64,000 nucleotides of DNA, taken from contig VXMD01000081.1 in assembly GCA_009841255.1 (NCBI GenBank), forward strand, positions 38,599 through 102,598. The letters run 5' to 3'. The translations under genes and the position numbers were made by a program. Position 1 is the stretch's first letter; each line of letters starts with the position of its first letter. Below the pieces are notes generated by a model. That model was given only the letters and a program-made list of their open reading frames with translations. It ran no database searches and was not told the origin of the DNA. Below, piece by piece: positions 25,908-36,026 of the stretch. This stretch comes from Candidatus Poribacteria bacterium. Lineage in GTDB: Bacteria > Poribacteria > WGA-4E > WGA-3G.

Positions 25908-27674
25908 GTGCCCAGAGGCCCCATAATTAAAAAATTGGAAAAAGTACCATTCAGGCAGTATGCCGCACTCCTTTCACAATACCTCAAACCGCAATGGGTG
26001 CGCGTGACGTTACTCGCGTTCTTCATGTTCACTGGGATAGGTCTCGGTCTACTGAATCCACAAATTCTCCGCTATTTCATTGATACAGCAGAAGCGGGTG
26101 GCGACAAACAAAGCCTAATCATCGCTGGCTGTGCCTTCTTCGCAATTGGTCTCCTTGGACAGGTGGTGATGTTAATCAACACGTATTTGGGGCAAGACGT
26201 TGGCTGGCGAGCGACAAATCAGATGCGTGGGGACCTCGCGCGCCACTGTCTACACCTTGATACGTCTTTTCACCACGAACATACCCCCGGTGAGATGGTC
26301 GAGCGTGTTGACGGAGATACGGCGGCACTCTCAAACTTTTTTTCTGAGTTTATACTTCAAGTGATCGGGAGCCTGTTGTTCCTTGCTGGTGTTCTGATTT
26401 TGGTTACTCGTGAGGATTGGCGCATCGGTATCGCGCTGACGGGTTTTGTCGCCGTTGCTATCATCGTCTACAACCTGACCCGGAATATTGCTGTTCCCGT
26501 TTACACTGCCGAACGGGAGGGATACTCCAGACTGTTCGGTTTTCTCGAAGAGCGGCTGACAGGCATTGAAGATCTCCGTACAAACGGTGGTATCGGCTAT
26601 ACGATGGATCGGTTCTACGATGTTAATCGCGATGTATACGGTCGAGCGGTAAAAGCGCATGTGATGGGAGAAGTGCTACAAACCATCAGCGGTGTCCTGT
26701 TTATTTTAGGAATCGCACTGACGATGGGAATGGGTATCTACCTGTATCAGATAGAGGTGTTCACGATCGGGACCGTCTACCTTGTCGTTCATTATACGAT
26801 GATGCTGCGTGGTCCGTTGACCATGATTAATCGTCAGATGAATGAACTTCAACGGGCAACGGCTGGATTCAAACGGATTGAGGCACTCTATCGTACGACT
26901 TCCACGATTGCCGATGGCACGGAATCCCTTCCGACATCAGGTGCACTTGACATTGAATTCGACCATGTCACATTCGGTTACACCGAAGATGAGTCCGTGC
27001 TGAAAGATGTTTCGTTCCAACTGACCCCAGGAAAATCGCTCGGGTTGTTGGGACGGACAGGGAGCGGCAAGACAACAATCACCCGACTTCTGTTTCGGTT
27101 CTATGAGATTAATAGTGGACAGATTCGCGTCGGCGGTAAGCCGATTGAGAAAATTCTGTTGGACGATCTGCGGAACCAAATCGGCATGGTTACACAAGAT
27201 GTGCAACTCTTCAATGCAACGGTGCGTGAGAATTTAACGCTCTTTGATGCGGGAATCCCAGATGATCGTATTTTATCAGTGATTGAGGAGCTCGGGTTAT
27301 CAGAGTGGTACCAATCCCTGCCAAACGGGCTTGATACACTGCTTGAAGGGATGGGGCTCTCTGCAGGAGAGGCGCAGTTGCTGGCATTTGCGCGGGTGTT
27401 CCTCAAAGATCCGAAAGTTGTTATCCTCGATGAACCCTCTTCAAGACTTGACCCGGCAACGGAGCAGCGCATTGACAGCGCAGTGCAACGGTTATTGAAG
27501 GGGCGCACGAGTATCATCATCGCGCATCGACTCGGGACTGTTCAACAGGTAGACGAAATTATGATTCTCGCCGACGGAGAGATTCAGGAACACGGTGAAC
27601 GAAAACAACTCGTTCAGAACCCTGATTCGGTTTTCTCACAATTGCTGAAAACGGGATTGGAGACTTTTAATTAA
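25908..27674 (+). CDS. ABC exporter subunit A (permease-ATPase), degenerate signature motif
   Basis: 588 residues: a six-helix transmembrane domain (about 30-320) and a nucleotide-binding domain (about 345-580). Walker A is GRTGSGKTT and Walker B is VVILDEPSS with the catalytic Glu present. The ABC signature is changed to LSAGEAQ from LSGGQ, and the switch His is in IIIAHRLG. The GTG start at 25908 has no strong ribosome site, and a TTG a few codons on is possible. The next gene has the complementary defects, so the two probably form one heterodimer with one working and one degenerate ATP site. Confidence 0.88.
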   Translation: MPRGPIIKKLEKVPFRQYAALLSQYLKPQWVRVTLLAFFMFTGIGLGLLNPQILRYFIDTAEAGGDKQSLIIAGCAFFAIGLLGQVVMLINTYLGQDVGWRATNQMRGDLARHCLHLDTSFHHEHTPGEMVERVDGDTAALSNFFSEFILQVIGSLLFLAGVLILVTREDWRIGIALTGFVAVAIIVYNLTRNIAVPVYTAEREGYSRLFGFLEERLTGIEDLRTNGGIGYTMDRFYDVNRDVYGRAVKAHVMGEVLQTISGVLFILGIALTMGMGIYLYQIEVFTIGTVYLVVHYTMMLRGPLTMINRQMNELQRATAGFKRIEALYRTTSTIADGTESLPTSGALDIEFDHVTFGYTEDESVLKDVSFQLTPGKSLGLLGRTGSGKTTITRLLFRFYEINSGQIRVGGKPIEKILLDDLRNQIGMVTQDVQLFNATVRENLTLFDAGIPDDRILSVIEELGLSEWYQSLPNGLDTLLEGMGLSAGEAQLLAFARVFLKDPKVVILDEPSSRLDPATEQRIDSAVQRLLKGRTSIIIAHRLGTVQQVDEIMILADGEIQEHGERKQLVQNPDSVFSQLLKTGLETFN

Positions 27675-27948
27675 AATCGGAGTTCCCTTCTACACCAAGG
27701 GCGTAGCCTGTAACAACGGCGCAGGCGGATATATACAAAGGGACATCAAAGTTCTAACTCACGTTGTTCTCCCGCAAGGTATAATTAAAATCGGAGCGGG
27801 TGGAAGGTCGGGAATCGGAGTTCCCTCCTACACCAAGAACATAACCTGCAACATCGGCGCAGGTGACTCGAACACGAAAATCGTCAACCTACAAACAGCG
27901 TTACTTATCCGCAAGGTAAAATTAAAAGTCGCAAGGTATAATTAAAAA
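27675..27948. repeat. intergenic region built of two interleaved repeat families
   Basis: A 51-base unit occurs at 27675-27725 and 27813-27863 (core GGAGTTCCCT...CTACACCAAG and ...CGGCGCAGG). A second unit, CGCAAGGTATAATTAAAA, occurs at 27773-27790, 27910-27927 (one change) and 27930-27947. The last copy ends two bases before the ATG of the second ABC gene and supplies its Shine-Dalgarno AAGG. TATAAT within the unit also resembles a -10 box. Confidence 0.75.
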
Positions 27949-29745
27949 ATGACAACAGGGCAAGCATCCGTTCGCCTCATTCGTTACCGTCCACTCCTCT
28001 TTCTCGGCACCATCCTGTTTCGCGGATTGGACGACCTCATGCCGTTCGTCGACGGAATTATTCGGAAAGCATTTTTTGATGCCCTTACCGGTGAAGCGGA
28101 AGTTGGTTTCAACCCGTGGACCTTTGTTGTGCTCTTCGTTGTCGCGCATCTTGGTGATCGAGGTGTCCTCATATCGTCAGCATTCGTATGGGCGCGTTGG
28201 CGTTACGCTGTTTCAACACTCCTCCGAAAAAACCTCATGACCGCTATCATGGACATGTCCGCACCGCATAGCGTCTCAACAGCCTCGGGTGAAACAACAA
28301 ATCGCCTCCGAGACGATGTTCAAGCAATCCAGCATTATCTGGAACAGTACATCCACCTGTGGGGCAATCTCATCTTCGCAATCTTGGCAATTATCTGGAT
28401 GGCTCAAATCAACGTTGCCGTGACATTCATCACAGTTATCCCAGCGATCCTAATTATTACAGTGGTCAACGTCTCAAGGCGATTCATTCAGCGGTATCGG
28501 ACTGCGCAACGTATCGCTACGGAGCAGTCAACAAATTTCATTAATGAGTTGTTCCAATCCATCTTAGCAGTAAAGGTCGCAAGGACGGAGTCAAATGTAA
28601 TTGCGCATTTTCGGAAGTTGAACGATGCGCGCCGTAAGGCGACACTGGTGGATAACCTCTTCAATCAGTTCCTACGATCCATCAGTTTCAATATTAACAA
28701 CCTTGCCACCGGCGTGGTTTTGATTCTGATTGCGGACCAGATGCGTACAGGGGAATTTTCAGTCGGGGATTTTGCGCTTTTCACCACCTACATTGGTGAG
28801 GTTGCCAGAAGTGGGTCGCTCGTTGGCAGTATAATGGCACAGCATAAGCGGGCAGAGGTTTCGTTCTCCCGCATGGAACAGACCGTTGAGGAGATGCCGA
28901 GAGAAAACTTGGTGGAACACACACCCGTGTACCTGCGAGAAAATCAACCGCCACTTATTATCCCGCAAAAGACCGAGGCGGATCGGTTGGATGAACTCAC
29001 CGTCTCTGGGCTTACCTACTGCTACGATGGGGACGCTTCTGGCATCACTGAGGTCGATTTGAAGATACCGGCAGGCTCGTTCACGGTTGTTACGGGGCAG
29101 ATCGGATCCGGTAAAACGACACTAATCCAAACACTCTTAGGGGTCCTGCCGAAGCAGGCGGGCGAGATCCGCTGGAATGGCGAAATCATTGAGGATCCGA
29201 AGTCATTTTTCGTTCCGCCGCGCTGTGCGTATACCCCACAAGCACCGAAACTCTTCAGCGAAAAGTTAAGTGATAACATTCTTATGGGGTTGCCGTGGGA
29301 TTGGAATATCCTCAATCGTGCGATTCGGCTCGGTGTCATGGAGACAGATCTGCCGACGCTTGAAGACGGTCTTGAAACTGTTGTAGGACCGCGGGGGGTC
29401 AAATTGTCGGGCGGACAGATGCAACGTACTGCGGCGGCACGGATGTTTGCCCGAGATTCGGATCTGCTCGTTTTTGACGATCTTTCGTCCGGTCTTGATG
29501 TTGAGACGGAACAGATTCTCTGGGAACGTCTTTTTGAGACGACTGCGGAAGCACGCCATCATGATGATCCTAATCGCGTGACTTCCGGGCGAGCGACTTG
29601 CCTCGTCGTTTCTCACCGGCGTCCCGCACTCCGTCGCGCGGATCAGGTCGTTGTGCTGAAAGACGGACGCATTGAAGCAGTCGGGACGTTGGATGAACTG
29701 CTCGCTTCCTCCAGAGAGATGCGGAGGTTATGGGCAGGTGGTTGA
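27949..29745 (+). CDS. ABC exporter subunit B (permease-ATPase), catalytic Glu replaced by Asp
   Basis: 598 residues: a transmembrane domain (about 15-310) and an ATPase domain (about 345-595). Walker A is GQIGSGKTT, the signature is canonical LSGGQMQRT, but Walker B reads [13 protein letters not shown] with Asp in place of the catalytic Glu. The switch His is in VVSHRRP. In heterodimeric exporters such as TM287/288, the subunit with the weak Walker B pairs with a partner whose signature is weak. That is the pattern here with the preceding gene. Substrate unknown; multidrug or lipid export is possible. Confidence 0.88.
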   Translation: MTTGQASVRLIRYRPLLFLGTILFRGLDDLMPFVDGIIRKAFFDALTGEAEVGFNPWTFVVLFVVAHLGDRGVLISSAFVWARWRYAVSTLLRKNLMTAIMDMSAPHSVSTASGETTNRLRDDVQAIQHYLEQYIHLWGNLIFAILAIIWMAQINVAVTFITVIPAILIITVVNVSRRFIQRYRTAQRIATEQSTNFINELFQSILAVKVARTESNVIAHFRKLNDARRKATLVDNLFNQFLRSISFNINNLATGVVLILIADQMRTGEFSVGDFALFTTYIGEVARSGSLVGSIMAQHKRAEVSFSRMEQTVEEMPRENLVEHTPVYLRENQPPLIIPQKTEADRLDELTVSGLTYCYDGDASGITEVDLKIPAGSFTVVTGQIGSGKTTLIQTLLGVLPKQAGEIRWNGEIIEDPKSFFVPPRCAYTPQAPKLFSEKLSDNILMGLPWDWNILNRAIRLGVMETDLPTLEDGLETVVGPRGVKLSGGQMQRTAAARMFARDSDLLVFDDLSSGLDVETEQILWERLFETTAEARHHDDPNRVTSGRATCLVVSHRRPALRRADQVVVLKDGRIEAVGTLDELLASSREMRRLWAGG

Positions 29746-29854
29746 GACGCATTAACTTAACGTGCTGGGCAGAAAAAAATATAACCCGTTCTATACTGAG
29801 TACTAACTTCGCAATATCCGGCTTGCGAACTATACCGTAATCGAGGAAAATGAC

Positions 29855-31396
29855 GTGAATTCAAACACCGTTCACACACTTAACACAGGCACGGAACTGT
29901 TCGTTGACGACGCTCTGATCGCTTCTAAACATAACGTAACGCGCACCCTGCATCAATGCGTAAAACATGACGTTTCTGTCCTTAAACCCGATCCCGAGAA
30001 TCCGTGGGAACACGGCGGACCCGATCAATCCAGACGCGTTCACCTCTACGGGACTACGATGTATGATGCGGCGTTCGGGAAGTATCGGATGTGGTACATG
30101 GGTCGCATGGGACCGCATTGGCGATTTGAAGCGAACGAGATTCCGGGACTCTACGTCCCGCGTCCAGACCGAAACCCCTCAACATATAGGGGACAGACAC
30201 ACGATGCTTACGGGCGAAAGTTCGTCGAAAACGATCGCGGGGATCTCACCTGCTACGCGGAGAGTGACGATGGATTGACGTGGACGAAACCGAATCTTGG
30301 GCTTTTTGAATTCAACGGGAACCCAAACAACAACATCGTATGGGATCTACACGGGGCGTGTGTCTTCCGTGATGACGAGGCATCGGACCCGCAGAAACGG
30401 TATAAGATGATCGGTTTTTGCAGACGATATCGCAACATCTTTCTGCTCACGTCACCCGATGGGATCCGATGGGACGATTCGGATTACTTGGAACCCGTTG
30501 CAGATCGGGACAACGAGGGGGCATTCAACGTAATTTACGATACTAAAAAAGCGATATTCCGGGCTTACGCCCTGATACGTGGAGACGACAAAGACGCACG
30601 CCGTATGATCGCATATACCCAAAGTCCTCATTTAGAGGGACCGTGGGAACCGCTTGAACCGATGTTCGGTGCAACGGATGTAGACGACGAGATCGGCGTA
30701 CAGCGATATGGCGCGGATCGTGCTGAGATTCACAACATGTCGGGGTTCCTTTATCACAACATTTACATCGGACTTGTTGGAGTGTTGTATGTGACGGGAC
30801 CGGGAGCAGCGGAGCACGAGATTCCTATTGATGGACCGATTGACGCGCAACTCGTGAGTAGTCGGGACGGGTTTAATTGGGACTATCCGGATTCGATTCG
30901 GACACCGATTATTCCACGCGGGGAAAGTGGCACATTCGACATGGGTATGATTATGGGAACCGCCATAGAACCGATCATCACCGATGATGAAATTCACTGG
31001 TACTATACAGGAACCGTCCATACTCACGGTGCCCAGATGAAGGACAGGCACAAGGAGATCGGGCTTGCGAAGTGGCGATTAGATGGCTTCGTCTCACTCG
31101 ATGCTGATGCGGAGGGTGGAGTTATTGAAACCGTTCCGCTGCAACTTCCAGACGGCGGGCTTGAGATTAACGCTGATGCAAGCGGCGGGCAAATTGCTGT
31201 TGAAGTGCTGACAGCGGATGGACAGGTTCAACCCGGTTTTTCGCTTGATGCGTGTGTTCCGATGACAGACGATAACGTCCGACATTCGGTGCAATGGAAA
31301 TCGGCGAATTTAGCAAATGCAGAGCAACCCTTACAGCTCCGTTTTGTGTTGAACCGAGCCAAACTGTATGCGTTCCGAGTAGGCGTAGGCTCATAA
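29855..31396 (+). CDS. five-bladed beta-propeller glycosidase-like protein
   Basis: 513 residues. Repeated Trp/Asp-rich strands of the glycosyl hydrolase 32/43/68-type propeller are visible: KYRMWYMGRMG, YAESDDGLTWTKPNLG, LLTSPDGIRWDDSDYL, AQLVSSRDGFNWDYP and IHWYYTGT. The C-terminal ~90 residues form a beta domain. There is no signal peptide, so it is probably cytoplasmic. The GTG at 29855 follows GAGGAAAA. It may be a glycosidase or phosphorylase relative; catalytic residues cannot be assigned with confidence. Confidence 0.7.
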   Translation: MNSNTVHTLNTGTELFVDDALIASKHNVTRTLHQCVKHDVSVLKPDPENPWEHGGPDQSRRVHLYGTTMYDAAFGKYRMWYMGRMGPHWRFEANEIPGLYVPRPDRNPSTYRGQTHDAYGRKFVENDRGDLTCYAESDDGLTWTKPNLGLFEFNGNPNNNIVWDLHGACVFRDDEASDPQKRYKMIGFCRRYRNIFLLTSPDGIRWDDSDYLEPVADRDNEGAFNVIYDTKKAIFRAYALIRGDDKDARRMIAYTQSPHLEGPWEPLEPMFGATDVDDEIGVQRYGADRAEIHNMSGFLYHNIYIGLVGVLYVTGPGAAEHEIPIDGPIDAQLVSSRDGFNWDYPDSIRTPIIPRGESGTFDMGMIMGTAIEPIITDDEIHWYYTGTVHTHGAQMKDRHKEIGLAKWRLDGFVSLDADAEGGVIETVPLQLPDGGLEINADASGGQIAVEVLTADGQVQPGFSLDACVPMTDDNVRHSVQWKSANLANAEQPLQLRFVLNRAKLYAFRVGVGS

Positions 31397-31426
31397 ACTC
31401 CCTTTGTGCTAAGGTGTCATCTTCTG

Positions 31427-32977
31427 TTATCGCTGTCCGACATTCGGATCTAATTCCTTAGCCTTCTGAAAATCCGCTTTTGCGGCTTCCGTTTGCCCGA
31501 GTGCCTCTTTCGCAAGCCCACGCTCATGGAAGTATTCTGCCTCCTTCGGGTTAAGTCGGATAGCGGCATCAAAGTCCTCTATCGCGCCTTCAGCGTTACC
31601 GAGGGCAACTTTGGCAACGCCGCGATTGCCATAGGCGGCGGCATTTTCTGGGTTGAGTTGTATGGCTTGTGTGCTATCTTGAACTGCGGCGATGTATAAC
31701 GTTTGTGCACCCACTGTATCTCCCTGATCTAATTTGGTTTTGCCATGGCGGAACTGGGCATACCCCCGATTGATGTATGGATCTGGATTCTCTGGATTTA
31801 GGTGTATGGCTTGCGTGCAGTCCTGAATCGCCGCTACATATAGTTCCTGTGCCGCTGATATATCCCCCTGATCCGCTTTAGATTCACCAAAGTTAACCTT
31901 TGCAATCCCTCGGTTGTTATATGGATCGGCAAGTTCTGAATTCAGTTTAATAACCTGCGTCCAATCATCGATAGCGTCTTGATAGTACTGCTGTGCCTTT
32001 CCTATATCTGTTTCTGATTGTGCAAGACGAAACTTCCCTCCCGCACGATTGTGGTATGCAAAGACATCTTCCGGGATGAGTGTGATGGCTTGCGTACTAT
32101 CTTCAATCCCTGCCTCATATAATTGTCTGGCTTTCTCTGTATTTCCTTGAGTCGAGGCAAGATCACCGAGCCTAAATTTTGCCAGCCCTCGATTATAGTA
32201 AGCATCAGCCTTTTCAAGGTTAAGCTCGATGGCTTTATCAAAGTTGGCGATTGCTTCCGCATAGCGATTGGCTCTGATCTTACTTATCCCCTGAGAGGCG
32301 TACACAGCGGCACGGATAGGTTCCCGTTTACGCCACTGTACCAACGGTTCAGTAGGACCCGACTGGGCGAGCAGTGCCTTTAGTGTGTTTGAAGGGATAG
32401 CGTAACTGTAAGGTTCTTCTATGGCAGAGACGATGCCTATGACCTGTCCTTTATTGTTTATTACAGGAGAACCACTGTTGCCGGGGGAGATTCTAACGCG
32501 CATCTGCAGCCATTTATCGCTGCCGCGAACGCCGTATACGGTTCCCTTCGTGATCTTATAGTCTCCATTGGGATATCCTATGGTCATAACAGTATCACCT
32601 ATCTTAACAGTATCACTGTCAGCGAGTGGGAACGGCGCTCCCGTCCCTGAAACTTTCAGAATGACGAGGTCGTTTTTGACATCGAACGCAGTGATGCCTT
32701 CAACCCTCCAGATTGTTTTCTGGTCAAACGATCTTGCGAAAATGACACTGGGATATGCGACAACATGGATATTGGTTGCAATTTTGTCCTGATCTACGAA
32801 AAAACCGCTGGCAACCCCAAATTCACCCTCCATACGAATTACTGCGAAATCTCTTGTACTTCCAGATTCTGAGACCACTTGGGATGTTTCAATAATCTGT
32901 TGGGGCGGTCGCGCACATGAGAACAGAAGGCACAAGATTACCGGTAAGCCCACTGAAAATTTAGTGTTCTGTTTCAT
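31427..32977 (-). CDS. lipoprotein with trypsin-like protease domain and TPR repeats
   Basis: 516 residues. A lipoprotein signal peptide ends LLFSC with Cys21 as the probable lipid site. A chymotrypsin-fold protease (S1C/DegP-like, no PDZ) covers about 40-205 with the triad His71 (TNIHVV), Asp103 (KNDLVIL) and Ser168 (PGNSGSP). The remainder, from about 220, is six or more TPR units with inserted spacers. It is probably an envelope protease tethered to a membrane, with TPRs binding partners. It is a close paralogue of the second protease-like half of the next gene. Confidence 0.87.
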   Translation of the reverse strand: MKQNTKFSVGLPVILCLLFSCARPPQQIIETSQVVSESGSTRDFAVIRMEGEFGVASGFFVDQDKIATNIHVVAYPSVIFARSFDQKTIWRVEGITAFDVKNDLVILKVSGTGAPFPLADSDTVKIGDTVMTIGYPNGDYKITKGTVYGVRGSDKWLQMRVRISPGNSGSPVINNKGQVIGIVSAIEEPYSYAIPSNTLKALLAQSGPTEPLVQWRKREPIRAAVYASQGISKIRANRYAEAIANFDKAIELNLEKADAYYNRGLAKFRLGDLASTQGNTEKARQLYEAGIEDSTQAITLIPEDVFAYHNRAGGKFRLAQSETDIGKAQQYYQDAIDDWTQVIKLNSELADPYNNRGIAKVNFGESKADQGDISAAQELYVAAIQDCTQAIHLNPENPDPYINRGYAQFRHGKTKLDQGDTVGAQTLYIAAVQDSTQAIQLNPENAAAYGNRGVAKVALGNAEGAIEDFDAAIRLNPKEAEYFHERGLAKEALGQTEAAKADFQKAKELDPNVGQR

Positions 32978-32995
32978 AACTGAATACCTTTAGCT

Positions 32996-35875
32996 TTATT
33001 TTCCCACATCTGGATTTAAATCCTTGGCTTTCTCAAAATCTGCTTCTGCCTTTTCAGTTTGTCCAAGAGCCTCTTTCGCAAGTCCGCGACTGTAGTAGGC
33101 ATCAGCGTCTCCAGGGTCAACCTCAATGGCTTTATCAAAGTCGGTTATTGCCGCCTCAAAATCTCCAAGTGCTGACTTTGTAGCCCCCCGATTTCTGTAA
33201 GCGTCGGCACTATCCGAATCTAATTGGATGGATTTGTCGCAGTCGATGAGTGCTGTTTGATATAGTTTTCTGGCTTCCGCGCTATTTCCCGCTACGGTTT
33301 CAGAGTTTCCAAGAAGATACTTCGCCCATCCTCGGTTACTATAAGGGTAAGCAAATTCTGAATTTATCTGTATCGCTTGTGTATAATCTTCAATCGCTGC
33401 TTTATAGAGTCCTTGAGCATCCGATACATTTTCCCGCTCTGTTTTAGATTCGCCAAGACGGACGCTCGCGTATCCGCGGTTGTTGTAGGCGTAAGGATAC
33501 GCTGGCGCTATTTGTATTGCTTGTGTATAATCTTCAATCGCTGCTGTATACAGTTGCTTCGCTTCGGTTATGTGATGATCTACTTTAAATTCAGCAAGTT
33601 CAAATTTTGCGATCCCACGACTATCGTATGCCAAGAATCCGTCTGGTTCTAGCTTGATAACCTCTGTGCAGTCCTGAATTGCCATTTCATATAAACGCTG
33701 TACTTTCTTGGCATCTCCTCTATCGGCTTCAAACTTACCAAACTCAATTCTCACAACAGCGCGTGTTCTGATCGTTGTACTTAGGTTAGGATTCAGTTTG
33801 ATAGCTGCATCAAGATCTTTAATCGCTGCTTGATACAAACTTCGTGCTTTTTCTATATTTCCCAACTTGGCTTCAGCCTCACCGATCATAATCTTTATGA
33901 GTGCCCGTCCATTATACGCGTCAATAAGCTCAGGATTTAACGCAATCGCTTTGTCTAAATCAACTATCGCGTCTTCGTAGTGTTTGGCACCGTATTTCTG
34001 ATTTGCTAAAGCATAATAGTGATAAGCGGATATTTGTGGGCGCTTCTGCCATTGTGTCAAAGGCTCCGTTGCCTTCGACTGGGTAAGTAATACCTTAAGA
34101 ACGTTTGAAGGAATGGCATAACTGTAAGAAGGATATCCAGCGACATCCACGCCTATGACCTTTCCTTCACTGTTTAGAATGGCACTACCACTACTTCCGC
34201 CCGTAGTATTAATTTGCACCCTAAACCATTTATCACTGTTCCGGATACTATGTATAGCCCCTTCTGTGACTTTGTACTCCCCGCCAGAGTAACCCACGGC
34301 AATAACAGGCTCGCCTATTCTAACACCATCGCTGTTACCAAGTAGGAACGGGGTACCCTCCCTCGCAACTTTTAGGATCACAAGATCGTTTTTGACATCA
34401 AACGCTGTGACACCCTTAAGAATCCAAAATTTCTTTTTGTCAACCGACTCTACGAGAAAAGATCCGGGCTTTGAAACGACGTGAATGTTTGTCGCTATTT
34501 TGTTAGGTGTTACGAAAAAACCGGTGGCAAATCCGATGCTGTGGTTTCCAACACGAACTGTAGCCTGTTCTCGCTTTAAGGTTTTAGCTTTCTCCAAGTC
34601 TGCTTTGGCTTCTTGTTGTCTAAGTCCCTCTTTTGCGAGTCCGCGACCGTGGTAGGCTTTGGCATAGTCGGGTTTAAGTTTAATAGCTTGCGTGCAATCC
34701 TCAATCGCCGCGTGATAGTGTCGTTGTGCCACCGTCGCGTTTCCTATTTCGGATTCAAACTGACCGAGGTTTTTTCTCGCGATGCCTCGTTCGGTGTAAC
34801 TTACAACATGATTCGGGACTCGTTTGATGGCTTGTGTGTAGTCTTCAATCGCCGCGTAGTAGTATCTTTGTGCTGCTGTGCTTCCCGTGTCGGCTTCGGA
34901 GTCGGCGAGTAACCTTTTCGCGAGTCCCCGATTTTTGTAAGCGGCGGCGGTGTCCGGATTCAATTGAAGGGCTCTGTTAGAATCGTCAATTGCTGAACGG
35001 TAGTGCCGTTGTGCCGCCGTCGCATGACCCTTCTCAGATTCCAACCCACCGAGATATAGTTTTGCCTCACTCTGCTTGGTGTAGGCAGTGGCAAACTCTG
35101 GGTTTAACCGGATAGCTTCATTGAGGGCATCTATCATTCCGCTATAGTCGTCGTCCCTCAATTTGCGTTTTGCTTGCTCTACGTAGCTGTAGGCACGTAT
35201 CGCGTCTCGCTGCTGCCATTGTGCGAGCGATTCAACTGTATCCGACTCAGCAAGTAACACCTTGAGGACATTTGAGGGGACAGCATAACCGAAATCGCCC
35301 TCTATAACTTCAATGCCTACGATTTCGTTCTCACTGTTCAGGATAGGACCGCCACTGATCTCCGGATCGGGCTGAAGCGTCGTTGAAAACCACCTGTCGG
35401 AAGCCTGAATCCCGAGTATAGTCCCTTGTTTGGTTTTATCTTTGGATCCTCTGGCGAGGAGACCGGCATCGGAGATGGTGTCACCTGTCTTAACTTGGTT
35501 GCTATCACTCAGTGGGAGTGGTGGACCTTCAATCGAAACTTTTAAGATAACGAGGTTATTTTTAAGGTCATACCTTGTAACGCCTTGGATGGCCCGTGTC
35601 ACACCCCCGCCTCTTACATGTACGGAGACAGGATTGGCACCGGCGATAAGGTGGATGTTCGTTGCTATCTTGTCCCGTGCCACAAAGAACCCGTTGCCGA
35701 ATCCTCTAAGATCTGGTGGATTCACGATGCGAACAATAGAATTGTACACGCTCTCAGGTTTTGAAGGCTTTGCAAGTGCTAAGTTTTTATCTTCAATCTC
35801 TTGAGGAGCCCGCGCGCAGGAAAAAAGAATCATCAAGGTCAGTAAGCCTAATAAAAATTTGCTGTCAATTTTCAT
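32996..35875 (-). CDS. lipoprotein with two trypsin-like domains (first degenerate) and two TPR arrays
   Basis: 959 residues in the order lipobox (Cys20), protease 1 (about 45-210), TPRs, protease 2 (about 440-605), TPRs. Protease 2 has an intact triad: His465, Asp497, Ser562. In protease 1, His75 and Ser174 remain, but the Asp is Asn107 and the oxyanion-hole glycine before Ser is changed (PEISGG). It is therefore probably inactive and may be a binding or regulatory module. It looks like an internal duplication of the neighbouring gene's architecture. The genes are 18 bases apart on the same strand. Confidence 0.87.
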   Translation of the reverse strand: MKIDSKFLLGLLTLMILFSCARAPQEIEDKNLALAKPSKPESVYNSIVRIVNPPDLRGFGNGFFVARDKIATNIHLIAGANPVSVHVRGGGVTRAIQGVTRYDLKNNLVILKVSIEGPPLPLSDSNQVKTGDTISDAGLLARGSKDKTKQGTILGIQASDRWFSTTLQPDPEISGGPILNSENEIVGIEVIEGDFGYAVPSNVLKVLLAESDTVESLAQWQQRDAIRAYSYVEQAKRKLRDDDYSGMIDALNEAIRLNPEFATAYTKQSEAKLYLGGLESEKGHATAAQRHYRSAIDDSNRALQLNPDTAAAYKNRGLAKRLLADSEADTGSTAAQRYYYAAIEDYTQAIKRVPNHVVSYTERGIARKNLGQFESEIGNATVAQRHYHAAIEDCTQAIKLKPDYAKAYHGRGLAKEGLRQQEAKADLEKAKTLKREQATVRVGNHSIGFATGFFVTPNKIATNIHVVSKPGSFLVESVDKKKFWILKGVTAFDVKNDLVILKVAREGTPFLLGNSDGVRIGEPVIAVGYSGGEYKVTEGAIHSIRNSDKWFRVQINTTGGSSGSAILNSEGKVIGVDVAGYPSYSYAIPSNVLKVLLTQSKATEPLTQWQKRPQISAYHYYALANQKYGAKHYEDAIVDLDKAIALNPELIDAYNGRALIKIMIGEAEAKLGNIEKARSLYQAAIKDLDAAIKLNPNLSTTIRTRAVVRIEFGKFEADRGDAKKVQRLYEMAIQDCTEVIKLEPDGFLAYDSRGIAKFELAEFKVDHHITEAKQLYTAAIEDYTQAIQIAPAYPYAYNNRGYASVRLGESKTERENVSDAQGLYKAAIEDYTQAIQINSEFAYPYSNRGWAKYLLGNSETVAGNSAEARKLYQTALIDCDKSIQLDSDSADAYRNRGATKSALGDFEAAITDFDKAIEVDPGDADAYYSRGLAKEALGQTEKAEADFEKAKDLNPDVGK

Positions 35876-36026
35876 AAATCGATCTCTTAGAACTTAAAAG
35901 AGAAAATGCTGCTATAAACATAGTTTGTTTGAGATGGAGTTTAAGAATGGATTGGTGGGGTTTCAGAGTTCAATTACCCATTTCAAATTTCAGAAGTGTT
36001 ATGCCTCGGAAAGCGTATCTACCTTT

